Below, piece by piece: positions 16,743 to 24,454 of a stretch of 44,008 nt of DNA (the stretch's first letter is position 1; every line of letters begins with the position of its first letter). The stretch lies in contig CANIZT010000003.1 in the NCBI GenBank assembly GCA_947471905.1, forward strand, positions 1 through 44,008, read 5' to 3'. The notes under the pieces were generated by a model. The model had not been told where the DNA came from and did no database searches. It saw only the letters and a list, made by a program, of their open reading frames with translations. Both the position numbers and the translations under genes were made by a program. The stretch comes from Verrucomicrobiaceae bacterium (lineage in GTDB: Bacteria > Verrucomicrobiota > Verrucomicrobiia > Verrucomicrobiales > Verrucomicrobiaceae).

Positions 16743-18173
16743 TCAGTTCTTGCGCACGTCTTTCACGACAGGCAGCGGCTTGATGTCCTTCGGAGCAAGT
16801 GCTCGCAGTTCAGCGAGCTTGGCCGCGTGCTCGGTGTGTGGCGCGAGATTGGTCCATTCGAACGGATCGGTTTGGATGTCATAAAGCTCCTCGTCGCCGC
16901 CTTGGTAGTGGATGTAACGCCAGCGCTCGGTGCTGATGGCGTAGCTCTCGGATTGATCGAGGTGGGTGATCGCGGAGTGGGGCCACGGCATTGATGGATC
17001 GCGCAGTAACGGGACGAGGCTGTGGCCCATGATGCCAGGTTTTTCGGGCACGCCGCATAAATCGGTGAGAGTTCGGAACAGATCCACAAGACTCACGACT
17101 CGGTCGCAAACGGAGCCTGCGGGTGTGCCTTCGGGCAAGCCTGTGACGCCTTTTGGCACGCGGATGATGAGTGGAACGCGGTCGCAGACGCGCCAGCCGG
17201 TGAACTTTTGCCAATGCTCCTTCTCGCCGAGATGCCAGCCGTGATCGCTCCACAGCACGACGATGGTGTTGTCGCGCTGCGGGCTCTTTTCGAGCGCTTC
17301 CATCGCGCGGCCAACCATGGTATCGGCGAAGTGAATCGACGCGAGGTAGCCTTGAATGCCTTTCTTCCACTGGCCCTCTTTTTGAATGTGCTCGAAGTAA
17401 CGATTGCGCGCGAGCTTCAGTCCCGCAGGCGGCAGATCATTCACGTCATCTGCTTTGAAGCCGGGACCTGGTCGGATGCTCTCGAGCGGGAACGGCTCGA
17501 AATATTTCTTCGGCACAAACCACGGCTCGTGCGGGCGATACAATCCACAGGCGAGGAAGAAGGGCTTGTCGCGCTTGAGCTGAAGTTGCTCGCCGATCCA
17601 CTTCGTTACGAGCCAGTCGCCGCCGAACTCTTCATCGGTCACATCGAGTGAGGCCCAGTCCGTTTCATCATACTGCCACTCGCCTGCACGTGGCAGATGC
17701 ACGGGACGTTTCTTGGGATAGAAGGTGCGTGGAAAAGGATCGTCCTTGGTCTTCTCCGGGAAATAGTCGTCCCACGATTGCGGATCGATGATGTAGTGCA
17801 GCATCTTGCCCGAACCCGCGCTCCAGTAGCCGTTTTGCGAGAAGTAGCGCGGCAACAACACTGCATCCGGCAATACCTCGCGCATCTTTTGCCCGTTCCT
17901 GTAAAGCCCTGAACGATGCGGTAACAGCCCAGTGAAGATGGCCGTGCGCGATGGATTGCACGAAGCCGCTGCGGTGTAAGCATTGCGAAACAACACGCCG
18001 CTCGCTGCGAGCTTGTCGATGTTTGGCGTCTTGGTCTGCGGATGGCCAACGAGGCAACCAATCCAGTCGTTGAGATCGTCGAGGCCGATGAAAAGGACGT
18101 TGGGCTTCGCTACAGCAAGCGAATGGCCGCCGAGGATCGCGTGAAGCGAAAGAAGAGTGACGAATCGAATCAT
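16743..18173 (-). CDS. Secreted sulfatase, iduronate-2-sulfatase-like
   Basis: A 476-residue sulfatase. I take the ATG at 18173, 2 nt after the serine dehydratase stop; an upstream TTG at 18188 would overlap that gene. The short signal peptide is MIRFVTLLSLHAILGGHSLA. The opening VAKPNVLFIGLDDLNDWIG and the motif C72-N-P-S-R-T-A-I-F-T-G are the pattern of iduronate-2-sulfatase and its bacterial relatives. Downstream WSDHGWHLGEKEHWQKFTGW is also typical of that group, which removes sulfate from uronic acids or related sugars. Length fits. Substrate class is suggested by these motifs only. Confidence 0.9.
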   Translation of the reverse strand: MIRFVTLLSLHAILGGHSLAVAKPNVLFIGLDDLNDWIGCLVGHPQTKTPNIDKLAASGVLFRNAYTAAASCNPSRTAIFTGLLPHRSGLYRNGQKMREVLPDAVLLPRYFSQNGYWSAGSGKMLHYIIDPQSWDDYFPEKTKDDPFPRTFYPKKRPVHLPRAGEWQYDETDWASLDVTDEEFGGDWLVTKWIGEQLQLKRDKPFFLACGLYRPHEPWFVPKKYFEPFPLESIRPGPGFKADDVNDLPPAGLKLARNRYFEHIQKEGQWKKGIQGYLASIHFADTMVGRAMEALEKSPQRDNTIVVLWSDHGWHLGEKEHWQKFTGWRVCDRVPLIIRVPKGVTGLPEGTPAGSVCDRVVSLVDLFRTLTDLCGVPEKPGIMGHSLVPLLRDPSMPWPHSAITHLDQSESYAISTERWRYIHYQGGDEELYDIQTDPFEWTNLAPHTEHAAKLAELRALAPKDIKPLPVVKDVRKN

Positions 18174-18175
18174 AA

Positions 18176-19720
18176 TCAACAATGACAACTGCCGCAGCCC
18201 TTGCTCTTCAGCGCCGCGAGCTTCCGTTCGATCTCCAGCGAGGTCGGCGTGATCGCCAATCCGCCGAGCGAGGTGCAGCGGTGCTCGCGGGGCATCATAG
18301 TGGAGACATGCTTCGCGGCGTCGATGACTTCATCGAGCGGAATGAGCGGATCGAAGCCAGCAAGGGCCATGTTTGCACAAGAAAGCGCGTTGCTGGCGGC
18401 CATGACGTTCTTGCCAAGGCATGGAGCTTCGACGCGATTCGCGATGGGATCGCAAATGAGACCGAGCATGCTCTGAAACGCCATCGAAGCCGCCGCGATG
18501 GCCTGATCGCGCGTTCCACCGGCCAGAGTGATGAGCGCTGCTGCTGCCATGCTCGCTGCGGAGCCACCCTCAGCCTGACAGCCGCCGACCTCTGCGGCAA
18601 AGGTCCAGCGCGTGGCGATGAAGACACCGATTAAACCTGCTGCGAGCATGGCTTTAGCCATCTCTTCATCATTTTGATTCATCGCCTCTGCCATACCAAT
18701 GACTGCGCCGGGCAGCGCCGCGCACGCACCTGCGGTCGGTGCTGCAACGATGACGCCCATGCTGCTCTTTACTTCCATCAGTGCAGTGACGTAGAGAACG
18801 ATGCGGTTCAAGGCACCGCCATCGAGCAGAAGGCCTGCTTTCAGCATCTCCGCGAAGCGTCCACTTTGATGATGCAGCACGCGATCTTCATAACTCGTGC
18901 CCGCAATGCCGCTGGCGATGGATTTGCGGAGGATACGCACGATGGCGACCATCTTATTGATGACTTCACGCCCGGTGAAGTTGCCGCGTGCACGCTCGTA
19001 CTCAATGGCGAGTTGCCAGAGTGGCGTTTTACGTTCTCCGTCATGTTTCAGCATATCAGAGCAGCTTGTGAAGGGCACGCGCATGTCTTTGCGCGATGGC
19101 ACCGGAAGCACTGGAGAAAGTTTTTTGACTGAAATGGCCTTCAATCCGTCGGTGGAGGCAAAAAACGCCGCTTTGATCTGCACGAGCTGAGTTTTTTCCA
19201 AATCATGAACAATGACCGCATCTGCTACGAAGTCGATAAGGGTGCCTTTTGGAAGCCAAACCAGCGTTTCGTGGTAACCGCCGTCCATGTGCATCGCCAC
19301 GCCATCAATGCTCAGCACCTCCATCATGCCGCCGCCGGTGGAGATGGCGATAAGTGAGTGCGATTCACGTTTGTTGCGCAGCGTGAGTCGATACGTGTTC
19401 GGATGTGGATCGCCGACATCGACGGTTTCGATGCGCAGCTTGATTCCGGCATCTGCGAGCGCCTTTGCCGAATCTGGAAGTCGTTCGTCATCGGCGTCCC
19501 AACCTAGCAGGCCACCGAACAGACCCATGTCTGACCCCTGACTCTCATGGGTCAATGGCAGCGAACCTTCACGATCAAATTCGACGAGCACCTCCGTGAT
19601 CTCGCCATCCATCAAATCGCGCGCTAGTCTGCCGATGCGCAGTGCTGCGGCGCAGTGCGAACTGGACGGCCCGCGCATGACGGGGCCGATGACGTCATTA
19701 AAGATGGAGACAGGAGTCAT
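18176..19720 (-). CDS. sdaA: L-serine ammonia-lyase (iron-sulfur L-serine dehydratase), single chain
   Basis: A 514-residue cytosolic enzyme that converts L-serine to pyruvate and ammonia. The N-terminal beta domain has GPVMRGPSSSHCAAALRIG (12-30). The catalytic alpha domain holds the [4Fe-4S] ligands Cys381 (VGGCQAEGG), Cys423 (LICDPIANRV) and Cys434 (EAPCLGKN), at the same 42- and 11-residue spacing known for the Legionella and E. coli enzymes. The C-terminus ends GCGSCHC (Cys509, 512, 514). In the Legionella enzyme the last Cys folds into the active site as a fourth cluster ligand, so a similar intrinsic brake is plausible here. It is ATGA-coupled to the upstream sulfatase and 2 nt from the next, so a serine-degrading enzyme is embedded in a sulfatase operon. 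Confidence 0.93.
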   Translation of the reverse strand: MTPVSIFNDVIGPVMRGPSSSHCAAALRIGRLARDLMDGEITEVLVEFDREGSLPLTHESQGSDMGLFGGLLGWDADDERLPDSAKALADAGIKLRIETVDVGDPHPNTYRLTLRNKRESHSLIAISTGGGMMEVLSIDGVAMHMDGGYHETLVWLPKGTLIDFVADAVIVHDLEKTQLVQIKAAFFASTDGLKAISVKKLSPVLPVPSRKDMRVPFTSCSDMLKHDGERKTPLWQLAIEYERARGNFTGREVINKMVAIVRILRKSIASGIAGTSYEDRVLHHQSGRFAEMLKAGLLLDGGALNRIVLYVTALMEVKSSMGVIVAAPTAGACAALPGAVIGMAEAMNQNDEEMAKAMLAAGLIGVFIATRWTFAAEVGGCQAEGGSAASMAAAALITLAGGTRDQAIAAASMAFQSMLGLICDPIANRVEAPCLGKNVMAASNALSCANMALAGFDPLIPLDEVIDAAKHVSTMMPREHRCTSLGGLAITPTSLEIERKLAALKSKGCGSCHC

Positions 19721-21249
19721 GGTGATGGGTGGGCACTGCGGCCTTCGGTTTTTGCTTTCTCAAGCAAGCTCTTCAGATCAGTGACGATCTCGGAGCGCTT
19801 GAAGTAGAGGTTGGTGGTCTCGCCGGGATCTTGCTCGAGATCATAGAGCTGGCCTGCCGCATCAGGAGCGGTATCGGGCAGGGCGTAGGGCTTCAGTTCA
19901 CCGTTGGCGTAATTGTTCCCACCAGAGCCAGTGTGGTCGAGGTATTTCCAGCGACCGCGACGAATGGACAGTGTGCGCTTTCCGGCGAAGGCCTGCTCCA
20001 GAAGATAGGGGCGTATCGGTGCCTGCGCTTCGTCAAGCAGTGCGGACAACATGTTGAAGCTATCTTCACCGGCATCGCGCGGCAGCTTCGTTCCGATGAT
20101 CGCGGCGACGGTCGCCATCAAGTCGGAAAGGCTGGTGAGCTGCGTGCTGGTGGTGCCAGGCTTCACCTTGCCAGGCCAGCGCACGATGAACGGAATACGA
20201 TGCCCGCCTTCCCAATCATCGCGCTTCACGCCGCGCCAGGGTCGGGCTCCGTCATGATCGTGATCGGTGCGCATGTGAACCACACTGGTGGTCTCGGGGC
20301 CGTTGTCGCTGGAGAGAAGGACGAGCGTGTTGTCGGCGATACCGAGCTTCTCCAGTGTCGCCATGAGTTCACCGACGATGTGATCGAGTTCGTGAATGAA
20401 ATCGCCGTGCGGCCCGACTTGCGTTTTGTCTTTGAACTCAGGTGCCGCGAAGGATGGCAGATGCACGGCATGAGAGGCGTGGTAGAGGAAGAAGGGTTTG
20501 TTGGGTGACGTGCGTCTGTGCTGCTCCATGAACTCGCGGCTCTTCTTGAGGAACAGCAGATCCACCTCCTCAATCGGGAAGTCCGGCGCGATGAAGCCTG
20601 CGCGGCAATCATTGGCATAGGGGTGCTTGGGCAGCTTCGATTTATCAATCCGACCGGTGGGCGGCACGGGAATGTGGTCGCCATCAATGAATGCATAGAG
20701 CCAGTCCGTCCCTGGACAGCACGCAGTGCCGAAGAAACGATCAAAGCCATGATCCAGCGGTCCGCCTTCGATGCGGCGGGAGTAGTCAATACGCTCCACG
20801 TCCCCCAATTTGCCACTGTGAATCGATTCGCCCGCCTTGTCGTGAAAGGTCAGCCCCACATGCCACTTGCCAACCGCAACGGTGGAGTAGCCTTGTTTCT
20901 TCAACATCGCCGGAAGCGTGAGCCTTCCCGGTGCGATCAAAGAAGGCCCGCCGACTCCCTGAAACACCGTGCCACCGTTCGGCACACGAAACGCCATCTG
21001 CCCGGTCATGAGGCTGTAGCGTGATGGCGTGCAAACGGTGGCTGGGCTGTGTGCATCGGTGAACCTCATGCCCTCGCTCGCGAGACGATCCATGTTTGGC
21101 GTGGGCACCTTGGACTGGTCGTTGTAGCAGCGAACATCGCCGTAGCCGAGGTCATCGGCGAGGATGAGGATGATGTTGGGCTTGTCGGCTGCGAGTGCGT
21201 GACCGCCCACGAGTGTGAGTTGCACCAAGAGGATGCCGAGTGATTTCAT
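19717..21249 (-). CDS. Secreted type I sulfatase
   Basis: A 510-residue arylsulfatase-like enzyme. The ATG at 21249 starts a good signal peptide (MKSLGILLVQLTLVGGHALA); a TTG two codons further upstream is possible. The metal-binding start is PNIILILADDLGYGDVRCY. The formylglycine motif is C73-T-P-S-R, followed by YSLMTGQ. VAVGKWHVGLTF and LSSDNGPETT supply further active-site residues. A stretch of Cys residues (GTACCPGTDWLY) lies mid-protein. The gene overlaps the serine dehydratase start by ATGA and sits 15 nt after the double-SASA gene. It most resembles, by eye, the sulfatase at 15256-16716, which has a similar C-T-P-x-R-Y motif. Substrate unknown. Confidence 0.92.
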   Translation of the reverse strand: MKSLGILLVQLTLVGGHALAADKPNIILILADDLGYGDVRCYNDQSKVPTPNMDRLASEGMRFTDAHSPATVCTPSRYSLMTGQMAFRVPNGGTVFQGVGGPSLIAPGRLTLPAMLKKQGYSTVAVGKWHVGLTFHDKAGESIHSGKLGDVERIDYSRRIEGGPLDHGFDRFFGTACCPGTDWLYAFIDGDHIPVPPTGRIDKSKLPKHPYANDCRAGFIAPDFPIEEVDLLFLKKSREFMEQHRRTSPNKPFFLYHASHAVHLPSFAAPEFKDKTQVGPHGDFIHELDHIVGELMATLEKLGIADNTLVLLSSDNGPETTSVVHMRTDHDHDGARPWRGVKRDDWEGGHRIPFIVRWPGKVKPGTTSTQLTSLSDLMATVAAIIGTKLPRDAGEDSFNMLSALLDEAQAPIRPYLLEQAFAGKRTLSIRRGRWKYLDHTGSGGNNYANGELKPYALPDTAPDAAGQLYDLEQDPGETTNLYFKRSEIVTDLKSLLEKAKTEGRSAHPSP

Positions 21250-21264
21250 GGGCAACAGTAGCAG

Positions 21265-24200
21265 CTATTTATCCAACTCCTGACGTGTGGCGATGGGGAC
21301 GTAGCCGATCTCCAGGCCCTTTGGTGGGGTGAGAATCAATGCAGGATCAATGCTGGCGAGTGTGCCGACATCGGGAGGGGTGAGGTAGTTGCGATCCTTG
21401 GTCCATGTGCGATGCAGTTTCTCGACTCGCTGCTGCACTAGTTCACGTTCTTCGGGTGTGAGGTCCGCATTGAGCATCGCTGGCTGGTCGGCGAAGCGAT
21501 ACCAGTAGTAGGTGACCGTGCTGCCATCGCCGAGTTTCGCTTTGAAGGGGCCAGCTTTGGGACCGGGTGTCTTCCAGCAGCTTGCAACATCATCAGGTGT
21601 CGTGCGTGGCTCTTGCGGTTTTTCCTTTGGCGTTTCAAAGCGGTGCTGCGTGAGGCCGAGGGCGGCGGGCACTTCTTTGGGCTGCATCACGGTCCACTGC
21701 GGCTTGTTGCGAGCGTTGGTGCCGAGTTGGTAGTATTCGGGCAGGGTGACCAGGCCGTTGCTGGTGCGGGTGAGTTGATCGTTCCACTTGTAGCCGAAGG
21801 TGATCGGATTTGGCGTGAAGGAGGTGGCAAACGCACTCCAGGCGAGCGGCGCTTTTTCCTCACGCTTCGTGCCGGGAGGATAGATGCTCCAGTTGGAGCC
21901 TCCGCCTTCACGGAAGTTGTGCACGGCAGAGGCGTCTGCTTTGATTGCTCCATCAGCTGGAGCACCGCCATCGAACCACTTTTGCACGTCATCCCAGAGC
22001 GCTGCTTTCTTGTAGGCCGTGAGTCGGTGAAGCACGGTCGATGTGCCATCGGGTCCGACGGGGAATGAAGTCGGTGCGACTCGTGCATGTTTGTCGTTCA
22101 AAATGGCCGGGACATGCTGCGTCTCCATCTGGATGGCTTTGTTCGGCCCAGCCGGACGTGAATCGAGCAACAATCCAGCCCACTCAGGGTGCTCGATGTT
22201 TGCTTGCGTCCAGAAGAACGGCGTGAAGAAGGTGGCAGGTCCTTTGAAGTTGGCAGTGTTCAGAAACAGGGTCCAGCAATGGTTGCCCGTGGGCACGTTC
22301 TTGCCTGCGGTGGTAGTCTTTGGATTGGTCAGCGGCAGCGGCAGATAGCCATAGCCAAAGAGTTCGCCTTTGGTGCCTTGCTTCAAATTGAGACCATCGA
22401 GCGGGAACAGCAGCCACGGGCTCAACTGCGCCACGCCATACTGCCCGCGCGGCTTGTCCCAGGTGCCCGCACCATAGCCAGGGCCATTTGCGATGAATGA
22501 GAAGTTAGGCCCCACACCGCCCATGATGAACTTGGGTGTGGTCGTCGGGAAATGAGTATCACGCCACCAGCCGAGTCCGCCCTCGATGTCCGTGTAGCAT
22601 TTCTCCTTCGGCTTCTCTGCCTCCGACCACTGGGGGTGCATCCAGGTGCCGCAAAGCCCCGTCTGAAACCGGTGCCCCGGATACGTGCCCACCAGCGGCC
22701 ACGCGGCCGCATAGAGCGAAAAGCCACCATTAAACTCCTCCGGCACCTTCTCCGCAGGCCCGAAGAGATAACCAGCCATCTCGCCTTCGATGACTTCCGT
22801 GGATGGTGCCGCTGCCGACTTCGGCATCGCAGGCGGCCCATGCAGGTAACTCTGCGCCAGCAGCTCGCCCAGCTTCAACACACCTGCGGTGTCGAGCACG
22901 AGTTTCTCGCGCTGTGGCGGCAGATCGAAGGCCTTAAGGTGAATGAACGCGGGATCAGCAGCCGCGATGGCCGCGAGATCGGCAGTGATGTCGAGGTTGA
23001 TGAGTCCCTTCTCATCGGGCGGCGGTTGCTGGCTCACGAACCACTTCAATGCGGGCGTTGCCAAATCCTGGCGGCTTTGCGCGATGGTCGATTGCAGCCA
23101 CTTCGCGGCCTGTTTGCGATAGGGGCCGAAGGCCATGTCATTCTCGCCAGCATGATAAAAAATGCCCACCAGTTCCACAGTGTGGCCTTGATCCTTCAGA
23201 TCCTGAATCGCGCTGCGGACGAACGCGATGAGCGCTGGGTAAACATGCATGTCCTTGGCCGTCGTGCCTTCGGGCGTCCAGTCATTCATCTGCGTGCCGC
23301 TGTGCGTGAACTTCGCGATGGCGATGTTGCCCTTCTCCGTGGCTCGCAACGTCTTCGCAAAGCTCAACTCCGGCCCAAAGGTGTCGTAAGCGCCCGCTGG
23401 CCCGAGCGGTTCCCAACCCTTCGAGGTCTTGAAGCCGCCACCGAGGCTGTATTTGAAGGCGATTTGTGCATCCTCACTCGCCGCCGCACCGAGTTCTTGT
23501 TGGAAGGCACGCTCGCCCTCCATGTTGCGATGTCCGGCGAGGATGAAAAGCTTCACCGCGCTGCCTTTGGAATACGGCCAGGCTTTGAGAGGCCTGTCGC
23601 GGCCCGTTTCGATGCCGAGCGTGCGCAGATACGCGTCCGCATGATTCACGCCGTGCTCGAGCTGCCCGAGCGTGCCGTAGTGATAGTGCAGCCCCGCCTC
23701 GCCGCCGATCTCCACCGCGTCGTGCGATGTGGGCACGTAGTCCACGAGCGGATCTGCCTCTGCGACCGCTTTTTGCGCGCTGCGGATCGCGAGCATGTTG
23801 TCGCGGTTGTCCATGCCCCAGATCGTCTTCGTGCAAAGCTCGCCGAGGTAGAAGCGCAGTTTCGGCAGCTTCAAACCGCGACGCCAGCACGCGATGAAGT
23901 TCTTCAAGTTTACCGCGTAGGCCGGTTTGAAAGCCTTGTCGAACATGTCGTTCTCCCCCTGATGCCACACGAAGCCCTCGATGCGATACGCGATCTTCTT
24001 TCGATCCAGATCGGCCAGTGAAGCACGCACATGATCGAGCGCGAGCGGGTAAAGCTTGAAGCCGTCCGGCATGTCTGGATTCCAATCCTTGCCCAACGTC
24101 GTGCCACCCGATGCAACTTTGATGACCGCGATGGGTGCCTCGATGCTCTGCGACACCTTTCGGGCAAAACTCAGCTCCGGCCCGAAGTAGTCACGCGTCG

Positions 24201-24453
24201 GCTGCATCGGAATCCAGCCCTCCGAGGTCTCCATGTTCTCACGCCCTAGCTTATAAGAAAACAAAACCTTCGCCTGCGGCTGGTCGAGCCCCGCAAAAGG
24301 AGGGAAGCGATTAATGTCCTTCACCTTCGAATGCGTGCCCACCATGTTCGACTGCCCCGCGAAGATGAAAACGCGCAGCGTCTTGGTGTCCGTGTCCGCG
24401 GAGCGAACGAGCGCAGGAACGAGCAAAAAGATGGCGAGGAGGAGATTCTTCAT
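21265..24453 (-). CDS. Exported tandem SASA-domain esterase; second domain degenerate, unknown C-terminal domain
   Basis: A 1062-residue secreted protein; the ATG at 24453 starts a signal peptide (MKNLLLAIFLLVPALVRS). Domain 1 (about 26-285) is a complete sialate O-acetylesterase-like (SASA/SGNH) unit: nucleophile Ser35 in G33-QSNM, WHQGENDM at 163-170 and a His in GLHYHYG (about 254-260). Domain 2 (about 300-540) is clearly homologous but reads GHRNM at 307-311, with Arg309 in the nucleophile position. It has YHAGENDM at 433-440 and no His in the C-terminal catalytic segment (LDTAGVLKLGELLA), so it is probably a non-catalytic copy. Residues about 550-1062 form a large Trp/Pro/Gly-rich region with no family I recognise. 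The gene starts 1 nt after the DUF6288 stop. Domain 1 likely removes acetyl groups from sugars. Confidence 0.85.
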   Translation of the reverse strand: MKNLLLAIFLLVPALVRSADTDTKTLRVFIFAGQSNMVGTHSKVKDINRFPPFAGLDQPQAKVLFSYKLGRENMETSEGWIPMQPTRDYFGPELSFARKVSQSIEAPIAVIKVASGGTTLGKDWNPDMPDGFKLYPLALDHVRASLADLDRKKIAYRIEGFVWHQGENDMFDKAFKPAYAVNLKNFIACWRRGLKLPKLRFYLGELCTKTIWGMDNRDNMLAIRSAQKAVAEADPLVDYVPTSHDAVEIGGEAGLHYHYGTLGQLEHGVNHADAYLRTLGIETGRDRPLKAWPYSKGSAVKLFILAGHRNMEGERAFQQELGAAASEDAQIAFKYSLGGGFKTSKGWEPLGPAGAYDTFGPELSFAKTLRATEKGNIAIAKFTHSGTQMNDWTPEGTTAKDMHVYPALIAFVRSAIQDLKDQGHTVELVGIFYHAGENDMAFGPYRKQAAKWLQSTIAQSRQDLATPALKWFVSQQPPPDEKGLINLDITADLAAIAAADPAFIHLKAFDLPPQREKLVLDTAGVLKLGELLAQSYLHGPPAMPKSAAAPSTEVIEGEMAGYLFGPAEKVPEEFNGGFSLYAAAWPLVGTYPGHRFQTGLCGTWMHPQWSEAEKPKEKCYTDIEGGLGWWRDTHFPTTTPKFIMGGVGPNFSFIANGPGYGAGTWDKPRGQYGVAQLSPWLLFPLDGLNLKQGTKGELFGYGYLPLPLTNPKTTTAGKNVPTGNHCWTLFLNTANFKGPATFFTPFFWTQANIEHPEWAGLLLDSRPAGPNKAIQMETQHVPAILNDKHARVAPTSFPVGPDGTSTVLHRLTAYKKAALWDDVQKWFDGGAPADGAIKADASAVHNFREGGGSNWSIYPPGTKREEKAPLAWSAFATSFTPNPITFGYKWNDQLTRTSNGLVTLPEYYQLGTNARNKPQWTVMQPKEVPAALGLTQHRFETPKEKPQEPRTTPDDVASCWKTPGPKAGPFKAKLGDGSTVTYYWYRFADQPAMLNADLTPEERELVQQRVEKLHRTWTKDRNYLTPPDVGTLASIDPALILTPPKGLEIGYVPIATRQELDK

Positions 24454-24454
24454 A

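Noticed and set aside
22552..24021. Long open frame on the plus strand opposite the double-SASA gene; similar long frames at 6023-7321, 14258-15574 and 34961-36400
   Set aside because: They lie antisense to genes with clear families and signal peptides, show His/Arg/Leu-rich compositions typical of reverse frames in GC-rich DNA, and have no recognisable motifs.
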